From positions 1 through 35,185 of the forward strand of contig JBPCKT010000132.1 in assembly GCA_051004015.1 (NCBI GenBank): a stretch of 35,185 bases of DNA. Direction: 5' to 3'. Position numbers and translations under genes: made by a program. How positions within the stretch are numbered: the stretch's first letter is position 1; each line of letters begins with the position of its first letter. This DNA comes from SXOA01 sp051004015. Its GTDB lineage: Bacteria > Planctomycetota > Planctomycetia > Pirellulales > Pirellulaceae. A model generated the notes under the pieces. It was not told the origin of the DNA, did no database searches, and saw only the letters and a program-made list of their open reading frames with translations. Positions 1-7,656 of this stretch are shown here, piece by piece.

Positions 1-68
1 ATTCGCCATCACCGGCCTCCTTCTGCGGCTGCGCCGCTAGAAGGCCTGTAGGACGAATGTTTCCTTTC

Positions 69-125
69 TCAAAATGGCTGGTTTTCACCTGCCGATGGCT
101 GGCTGGTTTTGCCTGCCGACTGACA
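69..125. repeat. Imperfect ~24-25 bp tandem repeat interrupting the SDR gene
   Basis: On the minus strand two copies starting TCGGCAGG and sharing AAAACCAGCCA follow each other. They encode the abnormal SDR tail SAGKTSQP/SAGENQPF and then the stop. Beyond them, around 1-50 of the minus strand, a reading frame giving LLAAQPQKEAGD resembles the lost SDR segment FLASPQAKxxTGQ, which suggests a short insertion of about 75 bp rather than a simple deletion. Confidence 0.5.
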
Positions 126-842
126 GATGTCGTCCGGCGTCTGCCAGCGCCCAAGCGGACAGACGGCTTTTACTTTGGTCCCCGCCCACTCTTCATAGCT
201 CTGCCTAGACTCCACCGGCTGCTGATCGTGCCAGGCTTGCCAGACGGCTTTGTTGAGCGGCGTCTGCACCATGCCGGGACAAATCGTGTTCACACGAACG
301 TTGTGTTTCGCCAGGTCTTTTGCCGCGCACTGGGCGAAGTTGATCAGCCCCGCCTTCGCCGCGCTGTAGGGCGGATCGGTCTGTGAGCCGATTTGGCCGG
401 CCACCGAGGAGATAAACAGCATGGTCCCTTGCTTCGCGTCCGCCAGCAGCGGCCCTAACGCATGAGCCGCATTCACCGCCCCGATCAGGTTCACATCCAG
501 CACCCGCTGCCAGTCCGCCGGCTTCAAGTTCCAAAACGGAAACCCGAATTTTCCGCTCCCCATCCCAGCGGCGTACACCATGTGGCGCGGCCGGCCGAAC
601 TGCTGCTGGACGGCGATTACGGCGCTTTGAACCTGGGAATAGTCGGTGGCATCACAAACAAGGCCCGTCACCAGAGCCCTAGTCTCCGTGGCAATCTCCG
701 TTGCCGCCTGCGCCGTGCCGCTGCTCCGGTCCAGGATCGCCACACTTGCTCCTTCAGCCGCGAACTCCCTCGCAATTGCTCGCCCAATGCCGCTGGCTCC
801 GCCGAAGACGAGAGTGACCTGGTTGGTGAGGTGCAAGTCCAA
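69..842 (-). CDS. Short-chain dehydrogenase/reductase (SDR), C-terminus disrupted
   Basis: Classical SDR, an NAD(P)-dependent oxidoreductase of unknown substrate. Visible motifs are the Rossmann glycine motif GGASGIG near the N-terminus, the ISS serine, the YSAAK catalytic Tyr-Lys pair, and the NTICPGMV segment. I chose the TTG at 842 because a GGAGA lies 8 nt upstream and the encoded LDLHLTNQ matches usual SDR N-termini. An ATG at 932 is in frame but lies inside a terminator hairpin of the upstream gene, and an ATG at 1127 lies within that gene. After TPDDI the normal last ~25 residues (FLAS...TGQ...VDGG) are missing. They are replaced by about 18 residues (SAGKTSQP/SAGENQPF) encoded by a short repeat, then a stop. 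The product may be non-functional. The SDR call is certain; start and functional state are not. Confidence 0.7.
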   Translation of the reverse strand: MDLHLTNQVTLVFGGASGIGRAIAREFAAEGASVAILDRSSGTAQAATEIATETRALVTGLVCDATDYSQVQSAVIAVQQQFGRPRHMVYAAGMGSGKFGFPFWNLKPADWQRVLDVNLIGAVNAAHALGPLLADAKQGTMLFISSVAGQIGSQTDPPYSAAKAGLINFAQCAAKDLAKHNVRVNTICPGMVQTPLNKAVWQAWHDQQPVESRQSYEEWAGTKVKAVCPLGRWQTPDDICQSAGKTSQPSAGENQPF

Positions 843-913
843 GAAATCATTCTCCAGAATGGTTCGGACATTGTAGCGATACCACACGAGTCTCCTCCAG
901 GAGCCAAGAAATG

Positions 914-962
914 AAAAGAGCGCGGACGGCATGTTGGCTCTTGCCACATACGGCCCGCGCTC
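914..962 (-). terminator. Probable intrinsic terminator of the Spy-like gene
   Basis: Read on the minus strand, GAGCGCGGG at the left arm pairs with the right arm CCGCGCTC (918-926 with 954-962, one G-U pair), with a small inner GTGGC/GCCA helix, and TTTT follows directly at 917-914. It lies 32 nt after the stop of the gene at 994-1497. It also argues that the SDR downstream does not start at 932. Confidence 0.6.
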
Positions 963-993
963 GGGGGGAGATCCGCTAATCTTCCGCTTCTGA

Positions 994-1497
994 CTACTGG
1001 TTTTTCTTCTTCTTCCCACCGCCTCCGCCAAGCTTGGCCTTTTCGCGCTGCTCGGGTGTAAGGACTTCGGCAACGGCACCGATAACCGCTTGGTTCGCTT
1101 CCCGCTGAGCCTTGAACGCTTCGTCATAAGCCTTCTTCTGCTCGTCGGTCAGCTTCATCGCGGCCAGGGCGTCTTCATTGGCCTCCTTTCCCTTTTTTCC
1201 TGCAGCCTTGGCCGCTTTACCCGCTTCGCTGCGGGCCTTGCGCTGCTCATCGGTCAGGCTGGCGTTCACCTTATCCGTAGCGGCAGCGACCTTGGGGCCG
1301 TGTTCGGCAAGGATCTTGTCGATCTTTTCCTTCTGGTCAGGACCAAGGTCAAGCGTCTCCAGCTTGGCCTTGATGGTGGCCGTCGGATCGGCCTTCTTGC
1401 CGCCCTTCTTGTTCTTCTTTTCATTCTGAGCGCCGAAGGCGACGCCAATCAAAGCTACGAGCCCGAGCGCAAAAAACAGTCTGGTCATGGTCTTCAT
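994..1497 (-). CDS. Secreted lysine-rich protein with LTxEQ repeats (Spy/LTXXQ-like)
   Basis: Protein of 167 aa with a typical signal peptide (MKTMTRLFFALGLVALIG, cleavage near AFGA), so periplasmic or exported. The mature part is helical and highly charged. It contains LGPDQKE, LTDEQRK, LTDEQKK and LTPEQRE, spaced like the LTxxQ motifs of the Spy/CpxP family of periplasmic chaperones. It ends in a Gly-Lys tail (GGGGGKKKKNQ). The start is supported by GGAG about 7 nt upstream. It lies 187 nt downstream of the DUF1501 gene with palindromes between, and a terminator follows it. Chaperone function is inferred only from motif spacing; sequence identity to Spy itself is not evident. Confidence 0.75.
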   Translation of the reverse strand: MKTMTRLFFALGLVALIGVAFGAQNEKKNKKGGKKADPTATIKAKLETLDLGPDQKEKIDKILAEHGPKVAAATDKVNASLTDEQRKARSEAGKAAKAAGKKGKEANEDALAAMKLTDEQKKAYDEAFKAQREANQAVIGAVAEVLTPEQREKAKLGGGGGKKKKNQ

Positions 1498-1616
1498 ACA
1501 AAACTCCGGGAGGGAAAAAGTAAAACGCGCTGCGCGGAATGTAATGAGCGAATGCTCCCGCGCTGGATTGCCAAAAGTTACGATGCGCGTCCCTGCGGAT
1601 TATTGTCTTCCGTGCC

Positions 1617-1672
1617 GACAGGCGACTCGCCTGTCAGCCCAATGTTGTTCAAGCACACAGGCGGGCCGCCTG
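1617..1672. repeat. Two small palindromes between DUF1501 and Spy-like genes
   Basis: At 1617-1635 GACAGGCGA and TCGCCTGTC form a perfect 9-bp palindrome with a 1-nt centre. At 1658-1672 CAGGCGG and CCGCCTG form a second one. Both share the ACAGGCG core, so they look like two copies of one REP-like family. No T-tract follows on the minus strand, so a terminator role is uncertain. Confidence 0.55.
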
Positions 1673-1684
1673 CAGCTATAGGTG

Positions 1685-2992
1685 TTATGCAAACAATGCC
1701 GGGATCACGTTGCCGTCGCGGACGATCATGATCGGCCGGCCGGTGTTGGTCTGATATTCCTTGGTGTGGTCGATGCCGAGGGCGTGATAGAACGAGGCGG
1801 CTGCGTCCGCGGGCGAGAAGCCTTCGTTCTTAGGCATCGTGGCCTTGTCGTCGCTCTCGCCCAGGACCTGGCCACCCTTGATGCCGCCGCCCGCCATCAC
1901 CATGAACATGCATCGCGGGTAGTGGTCGCGACCCCCTTCCGGCGAACGCTGGTTGAGCTTGGGCGTGCGGCCGAATTCGCCGGTGACGAAGACAGCCGTG
2001 CTTTCCAAGAGGCCCTTTTGCGACAGGCCGTTGAGCAGGGCCGACAGCCCCGTGTCCAGCGTGGGACAGAGCCGCGTCTTGAGTGTGGTGAAGTTGGTGC
2101 CGTGCGTGTCCCACCCGCCCAGCGAGATGGAGCAGAAGCGGACGCCCGATTCAACGAGCCGCGTCGCCAGCAGGCAGCTTTGGCCGAAGCCTTCGCTGCC
2201 GAAGGGCTCGGCGAACTTCGGGTTTTCCTTGCTGATGTCGAAGGCTTCGCGGGCCCGCCGGCTGGAGATGATCGCGTGGGCCTGTTCGCTGAAGCGGTCC
2301 AGGCCGGTCAATAGCTGACTGTCTTTTTCGACGCCGGCGAAAGTCTTGTCGAGATCGGCCAGCAAGTTCTGCCGCCGCTCGACCTCTTCGATCGTCACGC
2401 CGCCGGAGAGCGAAATCCCGCGGACGTTGAACGGCTGGCCGGGACGGGGCGTGCTGCCGGTGTTAAGCGGAGCGTACTGCACACCCAGGAAGCCCGCACG
2501 CTGGCTGCTGTTCGGAATGGCCACGAACGGCGGCAGATCTTTTTGGGCCGTCGCCTGGTTCTCCTTGGTGAAGACCACGCCATAGCCGGGGTATTCCAGG
2601 GAGGGAATCGGCCGGTTGCCGGAGTTGACGTACTCGGTGCCGAGCTCGTGAGCTCCGAGAGTGTGCGTCACGCCGCGAAGCAGCGCGAACTTGTCCCCGC
2701 ACTGGGCCAGCTTGGGAAGGTGCTCGCTGATTTCCATGCCGGGGACGTTCGTTTTGATCGGATTGAACGCTCCGCGATATTCCGCGGGAGCGTCCGGCTT
2801 GAGGTCGAACGTGTCCATGTGGGACGGACCGCCGTTCAAGTTGATGAAGATAGCCGAAGTTGCCTTGGCACCTTGCACCTCCCCGGCAGCGGCCATGCGA
2901 AGAAAGCCGGAAAGAGACAGGCCCGCGCCGACGGCGCCAACCTTGAGAAAATCGCGGCGGGTCGCGCCATCACACGTGAGGGAAATCGCCAT
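1685..2992 (-). CDS. DUF1501 family protein, Tat-exported
   Basis: Protein of 435 aa. The N-terminus TRRDFLKVGAVGAG is a twin-arginine signal, so the folded protein is exported. Family hallmarks are NLNGGPSHMDTFDLKP early, SLGGWDTHG in the middle, GEFGRTPKLN and GRDHYP near the C-terminus, and the GRPI segment at the end. DUF1501 is related in fold to sulfatase/alkaline-phosphatase-type proteins and in planctomycetes is regularly paired with DUF1549/DUF1553 proteins; its reaction is unknown. AAAGGAG lies 8 nt before the ATG. It follows the DUF1549/DUF1553 gene by 81 nt, consistent with one operon and one function. Confidence 0.93.
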   Translation of the reverse strand: MAISLTCDGATRRDFLKVGAVGAGLSLSGFLRMAAAGEVQGAKATSAIFINLNGGPSHMDTFDLKPDAPAEYRGAFNPIKTNVPGMEISEHLPKLAQCGDKFALLRGVTHTLGAHELGTEYVNSGNRPIPSLEYPGYGVVFTKENQATAQKDLPPFVAIPNSSQRAGFLGVQYAPLNTGSTPRPGQPFNVRGISLSGGVTIEEVERRQNLLADLDKTFAGVEKDSQLLTGLDRFSEQAHAIISSRRAREAFDISKENPKFAEPFGSEGFGQSCLLATRLVESGVRFCSISLGGWDTHGTNFTTLKTRLCPTLDTGLSALLNGLSQKGLLESTAVFVTGEFGRTPKLNQRSPEGGRDHYPRCMFMVMAGGGIKGGQVLGESDDKATMPKNEGFSPADAAASFYHALGIDHTKEYQTNTGRPIMIVRDGNVIPALFA

Positions 2993-3031
2993 CGTGAAAC
3001 TCCTTTGAAAATTGCTTGGATGATTTTAGGT

Positions 3032-3066
3032 GCGAAGTATCAGGGGGCTTACGCCCCCCGATCGCC
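3032..3066. repeat. Palindromic repeat family, copy 1
   Basis: The 35-nt element has the core GGGGGCTTACGCCCCC, a 6-bp GC stem with a TTAC loop, flanked by AGTATCA. A second copy in reverse orientation, 32 of 35 identical, lies at 17158-17192. Both sit in short gaps between genes. Confidence 0.75.
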
Positions 3067-3073
3067 AATCGGG

Positions 3074-5812
3074 TTAGTGGTTGACAATAAATTCCTTGGT
3101 ATTGATGAGCGTCCAGAGCAACCCCTTGGCCCCTTCCAGCGGGCTGGAAGCCGAGGCGAGGTACTCCGTGCAGCGGTTCATTTCATCCGGCGACGGATAA
3201 CGGCTGAGGGTCCGCAGGTAGACCTGCTTCACTAACTCGGGCGCGTTCTCCATCGGTTCCGGCTTGGGCTCGATCGTTAGCTCATCCAGATTCTTGGTCA
3301 GCTCCGCCAGCCGCGTTTGCAGCCGCTCGGCCTGTTCCTTGTTGTCCTCCTTGACGGCCCGTTCGATGCGGTTATTCAGCTTGGCGACCTCGCGGCCGAT
3401 GTTGGCGATCTCCTGAGCCTTCTTGGCCGGGTCCAGCTTGGGCCGGAACTTCTTGGACAGGTCGTCGGCCCAGGTCTCCTTGCCGCCGTTAATCTGAGAA
3501 AGAACCTGGTTGTCGTTCTGCAGGAAGACGGTCTGCAACAAGCTGGCTTCCATCGAGCGGTCACAGTCGCAGTTGCTCTCGCGGATGCTGCGGCCGAAGA
3601 CGGTCAGGGCAAAGCCGGCGTTCCCGGCGCGGTTTCCCCCGCCGTTCTGGGCGCTTGATCCGGCAATGGAAATGGCCCGGCCCTTGAGCTCCGAACGCAT
3701 GGTGGCGGCCTTAGCGTCAGATGCGGTGGCCATCTGCACGGCGTCATAGGCGACTTCTGCCGGCAGACGCCGCGGCACAGCCCGGCTGAAATTGCGCTCA
3801 TCCTTGGCGTTCGTGTCGTTCGGCTGCCAGGTGAGCTGATAGGTGCGGCTGTTCAAAATCTCGCGGTGCAGCCACTTGATATCAAAATTGTGTTCGATGA
3901 AGCCGGCCGCCAGGTAATCCAAGAGCGGCTTGTTGCTCGGCGGGTTCGCCAGGCTCAAGTCATCCGCCGGCTGCACGATGCCGACGTTGAAATAATTAGC
4001 CCAAACACGGTTCACAAAAGCCTTGGCGAAGTAAGGGTTGTCCTTGCTCTTGAGCCAGTCCATCAGCGGTGTGCGGGCGTCCGCCACGTCGTTCAGGTTC
4101 ATGTCCTCGCCGCCGAGAATCCGGGCCTTGGCCTGCGGAACGGGGCGGTTGCGGTTCGGCTTGCCGTTGTCAGGCCGCGGGCGTGCCTGCGGATTGGGTG
4201 CCGTTACAGACAATTCGCCGAACGGCACGGTCAGGCCCTGCTTGAGCTTCTCCGGCAATGCTCGGCGAATGTCGTTACCCCCCATTTTCTTGTCCACGGG
4301 AATCTCGAGCTTCGCGAGAATCTCCTTGTACTGCTCCTGCGACTCCTTATCAGCTGCGCCGTTCTGGCGGAAAGTAACTCGGGTGAAGAACCCCTTGAAC
4401 GCATCGAAGTCGTCCTTCGACCATTGGTCGAACGGATGTTTGTGGCACTGGGCGCACTGGATGCGAATCCCCAGGAAGGTGTAGGCAAAACCAATCGCTC
4501 GCTCTTCCGGCTGGCGAAGATTGTTGCGGGCCCAGTAGTAAGGCATGGATTCCTTGTCGGCGAATTTCTTTTCCGAGTTCGGATGATAAATCTCGCTCAT
4601 GTCCTGGCAGAACTCAGCATAGCTCTGTCCTTCCTTGCGGCTCTTGGCGAGGACGATCCCTTCCACGATCTTGTCATAGGGGGCATTTTCCGCGACACGC
4701 TTGTAGATCCAGTCGTACCAGATCTGAGCGGTGCTACCCTGAACGGGCATCGTGTTGTTCAGCGCCCGGTCGTTGTTGCCGGTGTAATCGCAGAGTTTCG
4801 TTGTCCACCAGGCGGCATAGGCAGGGCTGGAAAGCAGCTCATCAATCTTGGCGGTCCGCTTCTGCGATGAACTGTCCGCCAGGAAGGCCTCCACCTCAGC
4901 GGAGGTCGGCAGTGTGCCGGTCAGGTCCAGGCTGACGCGGCGGAAGAATTCGGCATCATTGGCGAGGTCCGACGGCACGACGCCGAGCTTGCGCAACTTC
5001 TCGATGACCAGCTCGTCGATCTTGTTAAAAGTTGCGATCTGCGGATACTTGTCGCCAAACTTGTCGCTGACAGGGCGAATGACCGGCACGGGAACGACGG
5101 CGTTGTCATAAGAAATAACGACGTGCGTATCGCCCGGCTCGGTCGCGGTAACCAGGCCCAATTCGGTAATCTTGCTGACCTGCTCGCTGTTGGTAACAAA
5201 GCGGCAGAGCGGCGTGACATCCTCGCGCATGCCGTCCGGCCAAACGGCAACGGCCCTGAGTTGAACGGTTTCGCCCGACTTGCTAAAGAGAATCTCACTG
5301 GGCGTCACTTCCAGACGAACGAGCTTTTGCACGTCCTTGGCCGCGTCAAATTTCGCGCCCCCTTCCACCCAGCGGCGGAACAAGTTGTATTCCCAGCTCT
5401 CTTTCTTATACCGCTCGCCCCCTTCGTGCAGTTCCTCGCTGGTCGGCTTGCTCAGGATGAGGCTGTCGAGCGGGCTATCCATGCTCACCCGCGGCTTGTC
5501 ACCCTTGGTCAAGGATTCATGGTCGGCTTTGAAGTCGTAGCCGAACAGCGAGAGCCGAAAGCCGCCGCGCCCTTGGAATGAGCCGTGGCAGGAGCGTCCG
5601 TTGCAGCCAAGCCGGCCGAAGAGCGGGCTGACATGCCGCTGGAAGGAGGGCTCTTCCGAGATGTCCGACGGAACAAAACGCTGGCTAACGGGCAACAGCT
5701 CCTGGGGAGCCGCCGCCTGGTCATCGGCTCGCGCCGTGTTTCCGAGGACGGAGGCGAGAAAACAAGCGGCCCCCAGGCCGCCCAGTGTCAGGAGGAGAGT
5801 GCGAATGGACAT
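3074..5812 (-). CDS. Secreted DUF1549/DUF1553 protein with Big_2-like domain and cytochrome-type motifs
   Basis: Protein of 912 aa from the ATG at 5812, which has AAGGA 9 nt upstream; an in-frame ATG at 5845 would add 11 residues in front of the signal peptide. Order: signal peptide (1-29, ending NTARAD); N-terminal cytochrome-like region with C70-x4-C75-H76, as in this family's GCNxxxCHG; a bacterial Ig-like (Big_2) domain at about 165-245; PSCyt2/DUF1549 at about 262-470 with the heme-type CAQCH (453-457); PSD1/DUF1553 at about 565-900 with RVWANYFNVGIV and CDRSMEASLLQ. A helical linker with many Lys/Glu (RIERAVKEDNKEQAERLQ) interrupts the last domain. Function is unknown; the heme motifs suggest an exported redox protein. 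It heads the DUF1501 gene, its usual partner. Confidence 0.93.
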   Translation of the reverse strand: MSIRTLLLTLGGLGAACFLASVLGNTARADDQAAAPQELLPVSQRFVPSDISEEPSFQRHVSPLFGRLGCNGRSCHGSFQGRGGFRLSLFGYDFKADHESLTKGDKPRVSMDSPLDSLILSKPTSEELHEGGERYKKESWEYNLFRRWVEGGAKFDAAKDVQKLVRLEVTPSEILFSKSGETVQLRAVAVWPDGMREDVTPLCRFVTNSEQVSKITELGLVTATEPGDTHVVISYDNAVVPVPVIRPVSDKFGDKYPQIATFNKIDELVIEKLRKLGVVPSDLANDAEFFRRVSLDLTGTLPTSAEVEAFLADSSSQKRTAKIDELLSSPAYAAWWTTKLCDYTGNNDRALNNTMPVQGSTAQIWYDWIYKRVAENAPYDKIVEGIVLAKSRKEGQSYAEFCQDMSEIYHPNSEKKFADKESMPYYWARNNLRQPEERAIGFAYTFLGIRIQCAQCHKHPFDQWSKDDFDAFKGFFTRVTFRQNGAADKESQEQYKEILAKLEIPVDKKMGGNDIRRALPEKLKQGLTVPFGELSVTAPNPQARPRPDNGKPNRNRPVPQAKARILGGEDMNLNDVADARTPLMDWLKSKDNPYFAKAFVNRVWANYFNVGIVQPADDLSLANPPSNKPLLDYLAAGFIEHNFDIKWLHREILNSRTYQLTWQPNDTNAKDERNFSRAVPRRLPAEVAYDAVQMATASDAKAATMRSELKGRAISIAGSSAQNGGGNRAGNAGFALTVFGRSIRESNCDCDRSMEASLLQTVFLQNDNQVLSQINGGKETWADDLSKKFRPKLDPAKKAQEIANIGREVAKLNNRIERAVKEDNKEQAERLQTRLAELTKNLDELTIEPKPEPMENAPELVKQVYLRTLSRYPSPDEMNRCTEYLASASSPLEGAKGLLWTLINTKEFIVNH

Positions 5813-5830
5813 GAAAAGCGTTCCTTCGAG

Positions 5831-5862
5831 GGGTGGCACGCCCACGGCTTTGAGTGGGCGTG
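5831..5862. repeat. Single copy of the GGGTGGCACGCCCACGG palindrome
   Basis: The 32-nt copy differs at one base from each arm of the inverted-repeat element at 7701-7839. CACGCCCAC pairs with GTGGGCGTG around a short loop, giving a 9-bp hairpin. It fills the 54-nt gap between the coiled-coil gene and the DUF1549/DUF1553 gene, so within a transcript it could lower expression of the downstream genes or stabilise RNA ends. Confidence 0.8.
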
Positions 5863-5866
5863 GTTT

Positions 5867-6532
5867 CTACTTGTCTGGTTGATTCACCGTAGGCTTAGCC
5901 GGCTTCTTATTCCCCGGCCTTGGCCCGTTCTTGCCGACCTTCACTTTATTCTTGGAATCAGCGGCGGACTTCGTCAGCACTTGCAACTGGTTCTCCACAA
6001 TCTTCTGCCGGTCATTCTCGAGCCGGTTGATTTCCTGATCCATCTTGGCGAGTCGTTCCGTGACGCGCGCCCGCTCATGCTTCGTCAGGGCGGTGCGAAT
6101 ATCGATTTGCTCGTTGAGCAGAGCCTTCAGTTGGCTGCGAATTTCTTCCTTGTCCCCCATCGCCAGGTGAGCCGTCAAAAGCTGAATCCGGGACTTGATG
6201 GTCCAGGCCTGGATTTCCAATTCGTATTGTTTGCCGTCACGGGCTTTAAGCTGTCCAATCCGCTCGGCATCGCGGGAAAGCTCGCGAATGGCCCGTTCGT
6301 AATCCTTGCGGCGGTTATCGCGCAGATGGTTCAGCAGCTCTTTGAGCTCCGCGTGATTCTGCTGCACGAACGTCATCACAGCCGCTTCCCGCTCGGCGGA
6401 AATAGACAGGTCGTTCTTGTTCTTGACCGACGCCTGCTTCTCCTGTACCGCTGCATTTTCCGCCTTTTCCTGCGCGCGAACAGCGCCCACGAGCAGCAGA
6501 CCGAACAACGAGATGGAAAAAAACAACTTCAC
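5867..6532 (-). CDS. Secreted coiled-coil protein of unknown function
   Basis: Protein of 221 aa. It starts at a GTG (6532) with GGAG 9 nt upstream, inside the last codons of the anti-sigma gene. The signal peptide MKLFFSISLFGLLLVGAVRA ends at AQE. The mature chain is almost wholly charged alpha-helix of coiled-coil type (for example ERLAKMDQEINRLENDRQKI) and ends in a basic Pro/Lys tail (NKKPAKP). I recognise no family. Its position, 3 nt after the anti-sigma gene, says it is made with the sigma pair. It could be a periplasmic partner or sensor for the anti-sigma factor, but this is inference. Confidence 0.8.
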   Translation of the reverse strand: MKLFFSISLFGLLLVGAVRAQEKAENAAVQEKQASVKNKNDLSISAEREAAVMTFVQQNHAELKELLNHLRDNRRKDYERAIRELSRDAERIGQLKARDGKQYELEIQAWTIKSRIQLLTAHLAMGDKEEIRSQLKALLNEQIDIRTALTKHERARVTERLAKMDQEINRLENDRQKIVENQLQVLTKSAADSKNKVKVGKNGPRPGNKKPAKPTVNQPDK

Positions 6533-6535
6533 GAG

Positions 6536-7093
6536 CTAGTTCTCCAATACTTCATCATCCCACGATTCATCGGGCCTGCCATCGCCGTCGCCATCATCTT
6601 CCACCTTGCCGCCGCTGAGGCTGATCACCCCCGCGGTCATCCAGGAAGGAGCAACATCCGGCTCAGCATCCAGCACAGGACCCGATTCCGCGGGCTCTTC
6701 AGTCACGGCTGGAATTTGTTCGACAGCCCGCGCCTTGGTCCAAATCTCAGCCAGTTCGGAAGTCCCCGTCGTCGGCCCCTGCATATTCCACCAAACCGCG
6801 CCCGCAACCGAAGCGGCTGCCGCGGCTCCCGCGCCAATCCAGCCGATACCGTAAATCCACGAGTTTCGCTGGACGGTTCTTGCGGCCGATTCAACTAGCT
6901 CGACGTGATAGGATTCCGCGATCGCGACGGCTTGGCTCAAATCGACCGCACGGGCCACTGCTTCCCGAGCGACCTGGCTGGTCTCCAATTCCGCTTCGAA
7001 CGCCGCCGCGTCTTCGCCGGTCAATTCCCCGGCGATATAACGAAACGCGAGCCACTCGCGGTCGTCTTCGGCTTGTTTTTCAAATTCTCTCAC
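6536..7093 (-). CDS. Membrane anti-sigma factor-like protein
   Basis: Protein of 185 aa. Its GTG start overlaps the sigma gene's stop codon (GTGA), a typical translationally coupled sigma/anti-sigma pair. The N-terminal ~75 residues (FRYIAGELTGEDAAAFE, then EAVARAVDLSQAV) resemble the helical cytosolic part of anti-sigma proteins but lack the His-Cys-Cys zinc motif. One membrane segment lies at about 78-104 (WIYGIGWIGAGAAAAASVAG). The outer part is acidic and ends with DDGDGDGRPDESWDDE, which looks like a DxDxDG calcium-binding loop. It probably holds the sigma factor inactive until a signal arrives outside the membrane. The role is inferred from position and topology. Confidence 0.75.
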   Translation of the reverse strand: MREFEKQAEDDREWLAFRYIAGELTGEDAAAFEAELETSQVAREAVARAVDLSQAVAIAESYHVELVESAARTVQRNSWIYGIGWIGAGAAAAASVAGAVWWNMQGPTTGTSELAEIWTKARAVEQIPAVTEEPAESGPVLDAEPDVAPSWMTAGVISLSGGKVEDDGDGDGRPDESWDDEVLEN

Positions 7094-7656
7094 GGCTTAT
7101 CTTCCAGTTTAGTTTTGAGCTTGATCAGTGCCGTTCGCATGCGGCCGAGGGCGGTCCCCAAGGGGATGCCTAACTCTTTCGCAATCACGGCAAAGGTCTT
7201 TTCCTCGTAAATTCGCATCCGCACAATCTCGCGCTCCTCCGGGCGGAGATCCGCGAGAGCGGCTTTCACCGCATCCACCGCCTCGAGCCCAATGGCCCGC
7301 TCCTCAGCGGAAGGGGGAGCCGTAGCACTCTGCCAGGCGACTTGGCGGAACACTCTGGCCCCCACGGCGGCCCGGCGGCGAAAAGCCATCGCCTCGTGAA
7401 AGGCGACCCGGAACAACCAGGCCTTGCGGGTTTCCTCTCGCGTCTCGTGCCCCCGCTGGACCAACTTGGTAAAAGTGGCCTGAAGGCAGTCCGCCGCGAG
7501 AGTGCTATCCCGCAAAACCCCCTGCAAAAACCGCCGCAACTCCTCACCATGCTCGGCATAGAGCGCCGCCACCACCGCGGAGGATAGCTGCTCGCAAGAT
7601 GCGTTTGGCTCGTCCGTCGGTGACAACGTCGCACTCCCTGCCGCGGCCGGCGGCAT
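7090..7656 (-). CDS. ECF-type RNA polymerase sigma factor
   Basis: Protein of 188 aa. Region 2 is at about 30-95 (LYAEHGEELRRFLQGVL, then DCLQATFTKLVQ and RKAWLFRVAFHEAMAFRRR). Region 4 is at about 132-185 (ALADLRPEEREIVRMR, then FAVIAKELGIPLGTALGRMR as the helix-turn-helix). There is no region 1 or 3, as expected for ECF factors. It directs RNA polymerase to promoters of an envelope-linked regulon, and its own operon (anti-sigma, coiled-coil, DUF1549/DUF1553, DUF1501) is a likely target. The ATG at 7656 has no strong Shine-Dalgarno. Confidence 0.92.
   Translation of the reverse strand: MPPAAAGSATLSPTDEPNASCEQLSSAVVAALYAEHGEELRRFLQGVLRDSTLAADCLQATFTKLVQRGHETREETRKAWLFRVAFHEAMAFRRRAAVGARVFRQVAWQSATAPPSAEERAIGLEAVDAVKAALADLRPEEREIVRMRIYEEKTFAVIAKELGIPLGTALGRMRTALIKLKTKLEDKP

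Noticed and set aside
69..125. Repeat units as a CRISPR array
   Set aside because: Only two imperfect units follow each other without spacers, and no cas genes are present.
3587..5603. C-x4-CH motif as an anomaly of the DUF1549/DUF1553 protein
   Set aside because: To my knowledge this GCNxxxCHG form is usual for family members with the Big_2 domain, so it is not a loss of a CxxCH site.
3866..6898. Plus-strand frames of 334 and 437 codons
   Set aside because: They are shadows of the DUF1549/DUF1553, coiled-coil and anti-sigma genes.
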